64,000 nt of DNA from positions 62,001 through 126,000 of the forward strand of contig MU867129.1 of assembly GCA_033725935.1 (NCBI GenBank), in the 5' to 3' direction. The position numbers and the translations under genes were made by a program. Of the stretch, positions 21,240 through 32,103 are shown one piece after another (position 1 is the stretch's first letter; the number at the start of each line of letters is the position of its first letter). The notes beneath the pieces are model-generated. The model saw nothing but the letters and a program-made list of their open reading frames with translations, was not told the origin of the DNA and did not search any database. The DNA is from Cladorrhinum sp. PSN259. Lineage: Eukaryota; Ascomycota; Sordariomycetes; Sordariales; Podosporaceae.

Positions 21240-22898
21240 ATGCCACCAAATGACCCCCTTCCCCAACCCGAATCATCAAAAAAACGCTCTCGAAGCGGGT
21301 GCATAACCTGCCGCATCCGCCGCGTGAAATGCGACGAATCCAAACCCCTCTGCGACCGGTGCGCATCCACCGGCCGGCGCTGCGATGGATACTCCTCGCA
21401 ACTCTCCTCCCGCGCTTTGGCGTCGGCAGTCAAGTCCCTCCACATCGTCGGTCCTGCCTCTCGCGTCCTGGGACTCGGAGTAGGAGGCGGAGGAGGCCAA
21501 CCTAGCGTACCCGCCTCGCAGGCAGAGTCCCTCTGTTTTGATTTCTTCAGGGTATGTACCGCCGCCATGACCTCGTCCGTCTTTCCCGCGCCGTTTTGGT
21601 CTTCAGAGGTGATGAAGCTCGCGCACTGCGAGCCGGCGGTTTGGAAGAGCGTTGTGGCCGTTGGTGCGCTGCACAGGAGGTGGGAGTGTGCTTCTTCTGC
21701 TGCTGATAAAAGGCAAGAACTTGTGGAGAGGTTCACGAAGGAAGCGCTGAAGCATTACTGGGGCGCTATTCGTCTTGCTCGGGACCTGAAGGACGCAAAA
21801 GTGTTGGTTGTCGTGAGCGTCGTGCTGGCCGCGGCGGCCAACATGGCGGGCCAGTGGGGTGATAGCCAGGTTCACGTGCGGAGCGGGATGCGGTTGCTGG
21901 CGCAGATGGATTTGAGCAACAGAAACGGGGAAATGGAGAGCGTGGCGCAGACGTTGGGCAGGTTGGATTTTCAGGCCATGGTGTTTAACGACCGGGATGC
22001 CGAGTATCAGTATGTCGAGGAGGACGGGAGTATTCCTGTTTGGTTTCATGGCACGGGGAAAAACATGATGCCGCCGGGGGTTGGGGGGGAGCTGGAGTTG
22101 ACTGATCTGACGCAGGCTTCGACTGTTCTTTTTGGGTTGATAAGGTATTATTTTACCGTCATGGCTGCTGCTGAGAAGGGGTGTTTCCCGGTTGATGATT
22201 TGGGGGATGTTCATGTGAGGGTTGTTCAGGAGACGGAGAGGTGGAAGGTTGAGTTCGAGCGGTTGGTGGTAGACGTGGAGAGGGCGGCGTCCAGACAAAA
22301 ACGAACAGAAGAGGATGTTCTTGCGACCAAGCGGTCGATTCTGTCACTGAGGTTATATCATACCACCTTCAACCTGCTGCTAACTGCTGGCTTGGGTGGC
22401 CCTGAGAGCCGCTGGGATGACCATCAACCCATCTTCGATCGGATGCTTGCTCTGGCTGAAGAACTGGAACAAAACACAAAGTCACCGTTGCCGTTCTTCA
22501 TGTCGTTGGAGCCGGGTCTTGTCATGCCCCTGTTTCTGGTGGCAACTCGTTGCCGTCATCCTATTGTCCGGCGACGAGCATTGAACTTACTCCGTGAACT
22601 GAAGAGACAAGAAGGCGTGTGGAACAGTTCTGGTGCGGCAGTCGTAGCAGAACAGATTGTCATGGCAGAAGAGGAGGAGATGCCCTTCTACCTACCACTG
22701 ATTTTGGTCAACCTCGACTCGATAAAACCTCCAAGCCTTGAGGAAAATGGGTGGCCGATGATTCCCGAAGAGTTGCGCATATCTCGAAATGCTGTTCTGG
22801 TTGATGTTGAGAGCAACCGGATTGAGCTGTTTCTGTTTCGCAACCATCTGGACGGGAGCGGGGATTATCTGGTGAAAGATGTCATTCTAGCATTCTAA
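21240..22898 (+). CDS. Zn2Cys6 transcription factor, 552 aa
   Basis: A single exon starting at the ATG at 21240. The frame is open further upstream, but the leader there is A-rich and lacks a better start. Residues about 20-48 form a binuclear zinc cluster (SGCITCRIRRVKCDESKPLC, then DRC...GRRCDGY) with the six cysteines correctly spaced. A Gly-rich linker leads to the fungal transcription-factor regulatory region, starting near 'ESLCFDFFRVCTAAM' and continuing as hydrophobic helices. This arrangement resembles the DUF3468-type middle-homology class. It is a nuclear DNA-binding regulator with unknown targets. It is tail-to-tail with the carboxypeptidase gene, only 70 bases apart, and no pathway genes are adjacent that would name its targets. 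Confidence 0.88.
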   Translation: MPPNDPLPQPESSKKRSRSGCITCRIRRVKCDESKPLCDRCASTGRRCDGYSSQLSSRALASAVKSLHIVGPASRVLGLGVGGGGGQPSVPASQAESLCFDFFRVCTAAMTSSVFPAPFWSSEVMKLAHCEPAVWKSVVAVGALHRRWECASSAADKRQELVERFTKEALKHYWGAIRLARDLKDAKVLVVVSVVLAAAANMAGQWGDSQVHVRSGMRLLAQMDLSNRNGEMESVAQTLGRLDFQAMVFNDRDAEYQYVEEDGSIPVWFHGTGKNMMPPGVGGELELTDLTQASTVLFGLIRYYFTVMAAAEKGCFPVDDLGDVHVRVVQETERWKVEFERLVVDVERAASRQKRTEEDVLATKRSILSLRLYHTTFNLLLTAGLGGPESRWDDHQPIFDRMLALAEELEQNTKSPLPFFMSLEPGLVMPLFLVATRCRHPIVRRRALNLLRELKRQEGVWNSSGAAVVAEQIVMAEEEEMPFYLPLILVNLDSIKPPSLEENGWPMIPEELRISRNAVLVDVESNRIELFLFRNHLDGSGDYLVKDVILAF

Positions 22899-22968
22899 CT
22901 TAGGTAACTGACAAAGAAAGCCCTACTCTATATGATTAAGCCCTATCCTACAAATCTTGTATTTGATA

Positions 22969-25149
22969 TTAGAAGAGCATACTCCCAAAAACAAACCCAA
23001 ATACCGGCAAAAGAGCAAAAGCTGAGGGCTTGCTCAGTCCAACAGCCGCGCTCTTCTGGTTCCCTTGGTTATTATTGCTCCCATTTCCACTCCCACTGCC
23101 ACTACCTTGTCCATTACTGCCCGAAATCCCACGGACAGCAGGGCCAGGCTGAACAACCTTCCCATTCTCAATCACCGCTGTCCCAGCCAACAAAGCCTCA
23201 ACCTGATTCTCCGCACAGGTACTGCCCACATCAGCCAAATAACAAACGCTCTCCGGGCTCGCAGGTCCCTCCTGCTTTACATCCCTCACACTCGCCGGTC
23301 CTTCAGTCTTATACTCTCGCCCTTCTTGCTCCAAATCTTTCATCCCGGTAGCCACGTCCTTCCTCCCCATGGCCCTTTCAAAGATCCGATAAACAGTCTC
23401 CGGCTGGTAGGCACTCACCGAATGACCAGCTTGATACACCCTCGAGAACGACAAACCTCTGCCATACTGCCTCACTTTGCCGCCTACGTAGCTTGCGTTC
23501 GTGACTAGGTCGGTGTATCCTGCTGTTTTGAATTGTTCAGAATCAGGGTAAGTAGCCGAGAGGGAAACACTCTCGGCTCCGAACCAGTTGCATCTGTAAT
23601 CCCTGTCCCCGTAGACCATTGCAACTGAAACATTTGATGAAAGCAAGTAGTCGAGGTCGGTAAGGTCATTGCGCATCGGATCGCCTGTCAGACCGAAAAA
23701 CGTGCCGGCAACGACGGAGGATGAGTAGGTGAAGTTTACGGGTGTTCCAAGGGCGGATTGGACCCAAGGGCGGTTGAAGAATGTTGCAGAGTCTATGGGC
23801 GGATAGTGCGCCGGGATGATGTGGGTGATGTCGAATGCGGAGCGCTGGGATATATCATCAGTAACGGAAAACAAGACAAAGAAAGGAGGGGGAGGGGAGA
23901 ACCAGGTAAATGAATGACATACGTTAGAGTAAGTGGTATAAGCGCCCTGAACCAGACCAAAGCAAATTTCCGTAGCTCCGACGCAGATTTCGTTTACTGT
24001 CTCGTTGTTTCCGTGTCCTAATGGATCACCCATTGCTGCCGCAGCACGACAGGCGGCAATGAGATCGGTGCATCCGCCCGACTTGGTGAAGTTGGTGCGA
24101 GCTTGATCGTAGATTTCTTGAGAGTATGCTTCGATGCCAAAGGTGTTATGGTACGCAAACTCAGGGAATGATGCGCCAAAGATGTTAACATCCAGACAAG
24201 CATTCTGCAAGCCGAGAGTGGCAAGCTTGAGTTGCTTGGCATTCGTATCTTTGAGACTGCCGTCGGCAATATGAGAGTTTTGTCGCTGGAAGTGAGCAAA
24301 GACTGCTGGAGCAAAGAAGCCGCCGTATGAAACGGTCCAGATGCTTATCTCTTCGTTTCTGGTTTTGTGCTCGGGAAATCTTGTTTCACGTCAGTCAAGA
24401 TGCGTTGATGATGAATGAGTTGCTTAAACCTACTCCTGAAACCAGACCTGAGCAAAATGCCACATGGCTCTGGCCGCTTGGGCAGTGGTGTTAAGTCCCG
24501 CAGATGGATCTGGAAGAGAAATTGTCGCCGGAACCGTGGTTGAATTTGTTTGAGTGAACTGATCCGGAGTATCGACTGGGACGATATCAGGGCTGATGAG
24601 ATTCATGATGCCATTCACCATGGTCGAGTAAGAAAAGCCAGCCATGACAGGCTGATCAACATAGAGCATGTTGACATTGTTATTCCACGACCAACTGTTC
24701 AAGGTTGTCGAGTTCGCATCAGAGTTGATTGTGCATGGGAATCCGTTCGTATCGTCAAGGGCTGAGGATCCAGGTCCTCCACCGACATAGATCGAGGTCG
24801 GAGCCGTGCTCGGGTTGTTTCGAGCCTCTGTTTTGTGAGACATGTTAGGTAGCTGACAACCATGATGTGGTGTCTGAGACATGGTGTCTCATAAAGACTT
24901 ACGAAAGTACCAGAAGAAGAGGCTGATGTTGAACGATGCGGGGACATCTGCAAGGATGGTGCTTGGTAGGTGGACATAACCGCTGTAAGCCTTGACCCCT
25001 GGTGTTGTCTCGCAGATATGTGTCTGTTTGTACGAGATAGATGCTCCCGGATATTTCTCGGACGAAACGAGAGTCGTACCCTCAGGGGTCGGAAGAAAGT
25101 TTTGAGCCGCCACGGCACTTGCGGCTTGGAGAAAGAGAATTGGTCGCAT
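22969..25149 (-). CDS. GPI-anchored serine carboxypeptidase (S10, carboxypeptidase S1-like)
   Basis: Four exons, 25149-24903, 24827-24434, 24379-23923 and 23844-22969, give 657 residues. A signal peptide (MRPILFLQAASAVAAQ) leads into a secreted alpha/beta-hydrolase that removes C-terminal residues from peptides. Landmarks are 'TSIYVGGGPGSSALDD' (oxyanion region), the nucleophile loop 'SIWTVSYGG' (usual family form GESYGG; here Val replaces Glu), the catalytic Asp in 'VYGDRDYRCNWFGAES' and the catalytic His in 'YQAGHSVSAYQPE'. After a linker, a Gly/Ser/Asn-rich stretch and a hydrophobic tail (FALLPVFGFVFGSMLF) predict a GPI anchor at the plasma membrane or wall. Many N-glycosylation sites are visible. 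The protein is longer than vacuolar CPY but normal for fungal S1-homologue A types. A TATA box lies about 75 bases upstream. Confidence 0.9.
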
Positions 25150-25221
25150 TGTGAAGTATGCACTGATGGACTGAAGTGATGAAGAAGGCCGACGAAATGA
25201 TGAACACGGAGAGATGGGTTC

Positions 25222-25228
25222 TTTTATA
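25222..25228 (-). promoter_or_regulatory. TATA box of the carboxypeptidase gene
   Basis: TATAAAA read on the minus strand, about 75 bases before the ATG at 25149. Confidence 0.6.
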
Positions 25229-26735
25229 CATCTAAATCCTGATCATCCTCATAATCACCGCCGTCATGGACGAAGCTCAGCCCGCTCTGATATGGGTGCA
25301 CACGCAATGTGATGCCGGGATGACAGCCTTGCACCGTATCCAACACAGGCAAAAGGATCGTGCCTTGGCGAGTCATCCAATGGGGGGCATCAATTGAGTC
25401 CTGTGCCACGGCCTTGGACATTTTTAGCGAAACGAAGCCATGCCTGGAGCCTTGCCTTGTGCCTGTCGTGACATGGGTTGATTTGGCGAGCCAGCCAATC
25501 AGATGTTACAATTGGGCATGGCGGGAGTACCAACACCACACCTGAAGCCAAGAAAAAATGCCAACGGTTGCATCATCTGAATCTGAAGTAACATGTCCCG
25601 GATCCTGACATCCAGCTCGCAGGATCTGTCGATTTGGTTTTATTTGACACCCTGTGGTCCCTGTTGCAAGGTAACTCGAACAAAGCTGGGGCCAAGCAAA
25701 GACGAAAATGGATGCTGCTGTGTCACCGCCATTCATTCTTCAGAAACTACTACGCTAAAAAGACGTTTATGGTCACGGGGTTCGTCGGTTTTGTATCTGC
25801 CCGCATGGCGACAGGGGCTTTGGAGTGAAAACGGACAGGGTACGTAAACAAATGTTGGAGCTTGGCGATCTCGTTACTAACGGCTCACTTTTAAATCACA
25901 ACCAAACTGTAAACGGCCGAAAAGATATCCCAAGCACTGGGAGATGAGGTAGTTGTGTGTAATCTCCGAGTTTATCGAGAGTGCACTTTTGTCTCAGATT
26001 CGTCTTCGGTTCCGAGACCGTTGATGTCGTGCAGAGGGGCCAAAGATGATGAGATGTTGGCTTCCGCTGCCGTGGTATCGGCAGGGGTGGACTCGGGAGT
26101 GGCATCGGGGCGAGCCAATGGGCCCCGAGCGGAAGCGGAAATAGGAGATCTCGACGGGCGGCCGCACCCGATGCACCCCATCTCCAACATTTCTTGCAAT
26201 TTTTTAAGGGGCGGCAATAAACGGCCGAGGGGGGTCTTAGCGATTTCTGTTACCAATGGGTTCTTGCGATATGTCAGCGCCCTGCGCATTCGAGAAAAAG
26301 CGGAAGACGCTAGAAGGGTCCTCGGACTGGACCAGCCGAAGTCTGGTTTGGAGCTTGGTCTTGGCCCGGCATGTAGGAAGTGGAGAGGTCGACGAGTGAA
26401 AGGACCCACGCGGGCGAATTTTTCGATTTTTAATCAGTGATTTGTCGCCCCTCTTCTCCTTTCCCGCCTTGCGCATGACCGTGTTTACATCTTTCATCTT
26501 GAACATCGGATGCAACCCGCCGGTGTCTCTCGCCCAAGACAGAAGCCACCCGAATCGAACCCAAGCTGTCTCGTGCCTGTGGTCCCAAAGCGTACCTATA
26601 AGAAGCCCAGAGTTGCCCCGTACCCCATCACGGTGCCCCCGATATCAACCGGGAACGGCTGCCACTCCTTTCCGTGAATCCACAAACTCCCGGCCGCCCC
26701 GGAAGATCCAGTGCGGGCTGCATGTCCAGAGCCAA
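25229..26735. other. Divergent intergenic region, carboxypeptidase / MFS transporter
   Basis: About 1.5 kb between divergent genes. Several open frames (for example 25955-26440 plus and 26409-25972 minus) overlap each other on both strands, and neither shows a motif. The last about 300 bases are probably the MFS leader. The long distance is compatible with substrate-regulated promoters, but no specific site is clear. Confidence 0.4.
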
Positions 26736-28355
26736 ATGACGGCACCACACAACAACCACACAACAGGGGAGGCCTGTCTTAACGGCAGCCCAGACAGCTC
26801 CAATGGCGTCACAGCCAGATCATCCTCACAACCCCCCATCTCCAGCAACTCATCAGCAACAGATCTTTTTGAGGAAAAGGCTTCCAGGCCTTCATCTTCA
26901 TCCCGTTCCTCGCCAGCCGAGGACACAGACATCGACGTGGAATCAGCAGAGGGAGAAGTAGCACCGTCGCGGCATTCCATCGGCCTGAGCCCCGTCCCGG
27001 ATGCAAACCACTATGGCCCAACAACAGAAAAGAACCCCGAACAGCTGTCCCGCTGTCCATCAGCGGCGACAACAGTCGACTTTCCCGAAGGAGGGGTTCA
27101 AGGATGGCTCGTCGTGTTTGGTTCATTTTGCGCCATGTTTTCGCTTTACGGGTTGATAAACTCGGCAGCCGTGTTCGAGTCATACTTTTCGAACAACCAG
27201 TTGAAGGACAATACGCCGTCAGAGATTGGTTGGATTTTCAGCCTGTACCTGTTTATCGTGTTCTTTGTGGGTGTCCAGGTAGGCCCAATTTTCGACCGGT
27301 TCGGGTCCAGAATGCTGGTAGCCGTGGGGTGCTTAATGATCATCCTGAGTCTGTTATTGTTGAGCTGGTGTGAGAGTGAGTAAAGTCCTCCCCGTGTGAA
27401 GGGCATGTGAATGAGTTGCTGACCATGTGGCACGACAGAGTATTACCAGATCATCCTTACCTATTCGGTGATGGGTGGACTGGGCGGCGCCATGCTCAAC
27501 TGCCCTGCGTATGGATCGATTGCCCACTTCTTCAACGTCCGCCGAGGCTTGGCCACTGGAATTGCGTCAACCGCCGGTGGAATCGGCGGTGTCGTGTTCC
27601 CCATTATCCTTCGAGAGTTGTTGCCTGGCATCGGCTTTGCTTGGAGTAGCAGAGTCCTCGCCCTGATCATGGTCGGGCTGGCCATCCCAGCAAATCTGTT
27701 CATCAAAACCAGATTGAAGCCCCACAAGACGGAGAAAGTTCAGTCAGTTTGGCCCGACTTTGGCGTCTTTAAGGATCCCCGGTTTGCCTTGGCGTCTGCC
27801 GGCATCTTCTTTATGGAATGGGGCCTTTTCGTGCCATTGACCTTTATCGTTTCGTATGCAGCCGCCAAGGGACAGGATGCGACGGAGAGTTATTTGCTTC
27901 TTTCGTACCTGAACGCAGGGTCGGTTATAGGACGCGTGTTGCCGGGTATCTTGGCCGACAAGATTGGACGGTTCAACGTAATCATCCTCACGATTTCGAT
28001 ATGTTTAGTAACAGTGGTGGGTATTTGGTTGCCGGCAGGGGACTCGAACGCAACGATCATTGCTTTTGCGGTCCTTTTTGGTTTCGGTAGCGGGAGCAAC
28101 ATCGGCCTGGTTCCTGTCTGCCTGGGACAGCTTTGCGACCACAGAAAATTCGGACGTCTCTTCTCCACGGCCATGATGGTCGCCAGCTTCGGCACCCTTA
28201 GCAGCCTTCCCATCGGAGGAGCTCTCCTTGGTCTCGAGACAAATCCGTGGACTGCCCTGATCTTGTTTTCGGGCTTGTCATATGTTATTGCCTTAATATG
28301 CTACACCGGCGCCCGGGTCCTTGCGGTGGGCTGGGATCCCCGTACCATCTTTTAA
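26736..28355 (+). CDS. MFS transporter, monocarboxylate transporter type, 518 aa
   Basis: Two exons, 26736-27375 and 27439-28355, join in phase 1. A Ser/Thr-rich cytosolic N-terminus of about 115 residues precedes 'DFPEGGVQGWLVVFGSF', the start motif of fungal MCT-like carriers ([D/E]GG.QAW). About twelve hydrophobic helices follow, with 'VGPIFDRFGSRML' as the loop 2-3 signature and 'LPGILADKIGRFN' as the half-two counterpart. Relatives move short-chain carboxylates, riboflavin or unknown small acids across the plasma membrane; the substrate here cannot be told. The ATG at 26736 was chosen over the upstream open frame because the upstream part is low-complexity leader. The next gene (DPH2) follows in the same direction, 470 bases on, but is functionally unrelated. 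Confidence 0.9.
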
Positions 28356-28825
28356 TGTTTTGACATTATCGGCGAGCGTGTTTTTGGTCTTTCTGGCTTT
28401 GCTTTTGGGGTTTGGGCGCTGGGCATGAAAATGGATTGAAAGGGTTTAATGATGCAAATGTCAGTATATACATGTCTGGCGTTAATAGCGTATTTGCAAA
28501 AAGGGGGGAAATATTGACGATCAATGACTATTTGCGGATTCTGAACAATTGTCCTCGGAGTGTCTCAGATGATCTCGACTCGAGGAGCCCAGCTCTTCGG
28601 GTCCCGTCCTTTTGGAAGTTCCCCCTGCCCAGCAAGAGTGCCCCACTTATTCCGCCAACGAACAGGGGTGTGACAGGTCGCTCTGCGCCACTGGACGATC
28701 TGGTGGGGGATTCGACGGGACCCGACGTCACCCAAATCGCGGGGCATTTTCAGATGTTTTTGGTGCCCCGCATTAACAGAAAAAATTTACCAGACTTCAA
28801 CAACCCCTCCAACGATAATCACAAG
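28356..28825. other. Intergenic MFS-DPH2
   Basis: The DPH2 frame is open back to 28412, but no family similarity is visible before 28826, so this is treated as 3' flank and leader. Confidence 0.5.
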
Positions 28826-30466
28826 ATGGCCGCCGAGTTATCAGCTGCGCCGGTGCTCTCAACACCGGCGGAATACGTTTTCGAGCAAGCAGCCTCCATT
28901 GCAACCGAGACCAAGCGACGCCCAGACGATAAACTTTGCGAAATCTACGAAATCCGACGGACGGCGCGCGAGCTGAAGGAGGGCAAATGGAGGAGGATAG
29001 GATTACAATTCCCAGACTCGATGCTAGCCGATGCGCCGTGGGTTGTACAAGCACTAAAAGAAGAGCTGGCATCCCTTGGCAAAGAAAACGGCGAAACTGC
29101 ATCTGAACCAGCCGAGAGGATATACATCCTGGCCGACACCTCCTACAGCGCATGCTGTGTGGACGAAATCGCCGCCGAACATGCGGACGCCCAAGTAGTC
29201 GTTCACTATGGCCGCTCATGTCTTTCTCCCACATCTCGGTTACCAGTGATCTACGTATTCACTCAGCACCAGCTCGACCTCGCATCAGTTGGCGAAGCAT
29301 TTACCAAAGATTTCCCGGACCAAGACTCTAAGATCGTCCTCGTCGCAGATGTGACATATCAATCCCATCTCCCTTCTCTTGCCTCCTCTCTCTACGAGCT
29401 CGGCTATAAAAACCTCCTCTCAACATCCATCATTCACGACCCGAGCGGCATCATTCCAAATCGAAAGCTCGTCTCCCCCTCCGGGTCGTCTTCCGAGCCC
29501 TCCTCCGACATTGAGCTAAAAGAATACTCCATCTTCCACATTTCCGTCCCACCAACTGCCCTCCTCCTCGCCCTTAATTCTCGTGTCGCTTCCCTCCACA
29601 TCCACCCCACACCATCTACCCCATTCTCTCAAAACTTTGCTTCAACCCAGCGCCTCCTTGGCAGACGATACGGACGACTCCTCTCCCTCACCACCGCAGG
29701 CATCATCGGCATCCTCGTAAACACTCTTTCGGTTTCCAACTACCTCTCTTCAATAGACAGCATCAGGAAACAGATCGCTGCGGCAGGGAAGAAGAGTTAT
29801 ACAGTTGTAGTGGGCAAGCTGAATCCGGCCAAGCTAGCCAACTTTGCTGAAGTTGACGGATGGGTTGTTGTAGGGTGCTGGGAAAGTTCGTTGGTTGAGG
29901 ATGATGCCGGTTACTTCAAGCCGGTGATTACGCCGTTTGAGCTAGAGGTGGCATTAAAGAGTGACGAGGAAAGAGTATGGGGCGGGGCGTGGTGGGGTGG
30001 TATTGAGGGCGTCAAGGATCCTGAAGGGAAGGATGAGAGGAAAGCAGCAAAGGATTCAAATAACGAGGAGGTAGATGGAAATAGTGAGCAGGAATATGAT
30101 GATGACAGCGAGGAGGAATCTGCACCTCCAGAGTTTGATCTCCGGACGGGCAAGTTGGTCAGCCACAGTCGACCAATGAGGGTCAGCAAAGCGGAAAGGA
30201 AGGACAGTATTGGCGGTGACAAGAATGGAGAAGGGAAAGAAATACCCAAACCCAGAAGCAGCGGAGCGCTTACCCTTCGGCAAAAGGCCGGGGAGGTGGC
30301 CATGGTTAATGGTGTCGTCAGTCCTGGTGCTGAGTATTTGAGATCTCAAAGGACGTGGCAAGGGTTGGGTAGTGATTATAACACGGAAGAGAGCAGCACA
30401 GCAATTGAGGAAGGAAGGAGTGGAGTGGCACGAGGATATGCAGTTGCAGAGGGGGAGAGAAGGTAG
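28826..30466 (+). CDS. dph2: Diphthamide biosynthesis protein DPH2, 546 aa
   Basis: Single exon. With DPH1, DPH2 forms the Fe-S radical enzyme that starts diphthamide synthesis on elongation factor 2 in the cytosol. Landmarks are 'WRRIGLQFPDSMLADAPWVV', 'YILADTSYSACCVDEIAAEH' (Cys-containing family block), 'VVHYGRSCLSPTSRLPVIYVF', and later 'VVVGKLNPAKLANFAEVDGW' and 'GCWESSL' before the 'PVITPFELEVAL' motif (each block shown separately). The C-terminus has an acidic low-complexity insert around residues 405-440 and ends near 'YLRSQRTWQGLGSDY', as in fungal orthologues. I chose the ATG with the MAAELSAAPVLSTP start over the longer open frame. Complete and ordinary. Confidence 0.93.
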   Translation: MAAELSAAPVLSTPAEYVFEQAASIATETKRRPDDKLCEIYEIRRTARELKEGKWRRIGLQFPDSMLADAPWVVQALKEELASLGKENGETASEPAERIYILADTSYSACCVDEIAAEHADAQVVVHYGRSCLSPTSRLPVIYVFTQHQLDLASVGEAFTKDFPDQDSKIVLVADVTYQSHLPSLASSLYELGYKNLLSTSIIHDPSGIIPNRKLVSPSGSSSEPSSDIELKEYSIFHISVPPTALLLALNSRVASLHIHPTPSTPFSQNFASTQRLLGRRYGRLLSLTTAGIIGILVNTLSVSNYLSSIDSIRKQIAAAGKKSYTVVVGKLNPAKLANFAEVDGWVVVGCWESSLVEDDAGYFKPVITPFELEVALKSDEERVWGGAWWGGIEGVKDPEGKDERKAAKDSNNEEVDGNSEQEYDDDSEEESAPPEFDLRTGKLVSHSRPMRVSKAERKDSIGGDKNGEGKEIPKPRSSGALTLRQKAGEVAMVNGVVSPGAEYLRSQRTWQGLGSDYNTEESSTAIEEGRSGVARGYAVAEGERR

Positions 30467-30893
30467 TAAAGAAACAAACAAACAAAGAAGCCAATACTTT
30501 CATCTGCCTATACCCTCACTGGAAGAATAGCTGTCACATCTCCTTGTTAGATTTTTGGGGGGCTCCTCGCCCTTTAAATCTAACTCAAGCTTCAAATTCT
30601 CGGGCCGGGCTTTCCTTTAGCCTCATTACGCTCTGATAGAAACCTTGTTTAAGCTTATAGCTGAAACTTTTGTAAGAATTCTCATAAAATACAGAGGCGA
30701 GATCGAAAGACTCAGTCACTTAAATGATTTATTGCCGCTTCATGGTGATTTTGGCTCGCTGTTTTGACTTTGATTGACCCCATCCCAGGTACATTTTTAC
30801 TTTTTGTTACAAAGAAACAGCCGAAAACTCGCTTATCGTCTTTCTAAATACCGGAAAATCTCGTTGCGTGATTCTGGATTTTCTCTGTCTTCT
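30467..30893. other. Convergent intergenic region
   Basis: AT-rich 3' flanks of DPH2 and the minus-strand membrane-protein gene. I see no feature. Confidence 0.4.
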
Positions 30894-31619
30894 TTAACTC
30901 ATATTCTTCTCCAACACAATCTTATCCATCTTGGTATCCTTGACCCCGACGTGGTATCGCACATTATCATTACCACTACCACCACCACCCTTGGCGTTCT
31001 CATCCACAACTTGGGTGCGGATGACTATGGTCACCTCGTCGACGCCGCTCGAACTAGAATGAGCGTTGGAGGAGGAGGAGGAGGAGGAGGAGGATGACCC
31101 GATCGAGGGAATGCTAGTCTGGGTAGTGTCAACAGCCATCGAGGATCTTGCTTCGGGAATGATGTCAAGTGTCGAGCGACTAGCAGCTGCCTGCGCAGAA
31201 GAAGCGAACGATCGAACCGGGCGTGGTGCAGTAACCGAGTAACCGCTGTGCTGCGGGGGACTGTATGCGGGCGGCTGCTGCTGCTGCTGCTGCTTATTCG
31301 GAGAGTAGGAGATGTCGCTGCCGGCTGCCATCACGTTTCTGTCACGGCGCTGCCGACGGGCGTTGATGCTGTTGCTATCCTGAGTCGCGACGTCGGTTCG
31401 CGAGAGATCACGCAGCGGGAAGTTTGTATGGTAGTAGTGGTCATGATCGTGCCGCCGGAGGTGCTCGTGGAACCGGGCAGCTTCCATCTGGCTCATTGTC
31501 ATCATTGTTGTCGCCGAGCGGCCGCGCCTGTTGATGGCGACCGCGTAGACGACTGCGACCATGGTGATGCAGAAGGCTAGGACGACTATGATTAGGGCGG
31601 CGACGGTGGTATTGTCCAT
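30894..31619 (-). CDS. Small single-pass membrane protein with polyQ and polyS tracts, 241 aa
   Basis: Single exon from the ATG at 31619 (the frame is open slightly upstream, but only from a TTG). A short extracellular or lumenal N-terminus (MDNTTV) is followed by one hydrophobic helix, AALIIVVLAFCITMVAVVYA, then basic residues, so a type III/signal-anchor topology is likely. The cytosolic part is disordered and includes a His-rich stretch (HLRRHDHDHYYH), 'DISYSPNKQQQQQQPPAYSP' with a PPAY motif that could recruit WW-domain ubiquitin ligases of the Nedd4/Rsp5 type (inference), and a run of about eleven serines. Both homopolymers are coded by trinucleotide microsatellites (CAG and TCC repeats). 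I do not recognise the family. Confidence 0.68.
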   Translation of the reverse strand: MDNTTVAALIIVVLAFCITMVAVVYAVAINRRGRSATTMMTMSQMEAARFHEHLRRHDHDHYYHTNFPLRDLSRTDVATQDSNSINARRQRRDRNVMAAGSDISYSPNKQQQQQQPPAYSPPQHSGYSVTAPRPVRSFASSAQAAASRSTLDIIPEARSSMAVDTTQTSIPSIGSSSSSSSSSSNAHSSSSGVDEVTIVIRTQVVDENAKGGGGSGNDNVRYHVGVKDTKMDKIVLEKNMS

Positions 31620-31857
31620 CTCCAACTAAAATGGTGGTAAACGTTAAATTTGCTTGGTTCATGGTCGTTCTGAGCGACGCAAAAGTCGGAAAAATGACCT
31701 ACCATGGTGATTTTGATGCAACTATCAGGTTCTTGAAGGAGGGTTTTGGTGGCAGGGCTGGAAGTTCGTTTGGCATGGGTGAAAATGATGTTGAAGTGAC
31801 TGGAGTGGGGAGAGGTCGTTGCAGCAGAACTGATTGAAGTTCAGATGAAAGGGCAGC

Positions 31858-32103
31858 CTACATGTAGGCGGCGCGGGAGAGCCGCTGCAGCGAGGGCAAG
31901 AGGTTGTTGAAGCGGATTGAGTTGCGGTGCAGGCCCAAGAATTTTGAAAGTTGCGAAAGCTGCAGCCGCGAGAAGATTGCCGGCATTGTTTCTTGCCAGA
32001 ACCAAGGTGCAACTACGGGTTGCCAGTCGAACTCGTCGCCAGCCTTGAGCCAGTACTTGTAGTGTTGACGCCTTGGATAAAACGAGGCCAGCTTCCAGAC
32101 CAT
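31858..32103 (-). CDS. Small hypothetical ORF, 81 aa
   Basis: Start MVWKLASFYPRRQHYKYWLK, rich in Trp, Tyr, Phe and Arg, no membrane helix, ending AAYM. Codon use looks coding-like (C/G third positions), and a real ATG and stop bound it. It lies just upstream of the membrane-protein gene on the same strand, with a 238-base gap. There is no recognised family and no splice extension that adds a motif. It may be a real small protein or a chance frame. Confidence 0.35.
   Translation of the reverse strand: MVWKLASFYPRRQHYKYWLKAGDEFDWQPVVAPWFWQETMPAIFSRLQLSQLSKFLGLHRNSIRFNNLLPSLQRLSRAAYM

Noticed and set aside
25955..26440. 161-codon plus frame and a 145-codon minus frame over the same bases
   Set aside because: The two overlap almost fully, neither has a motif, and they lie in the probable MFS upstream region.
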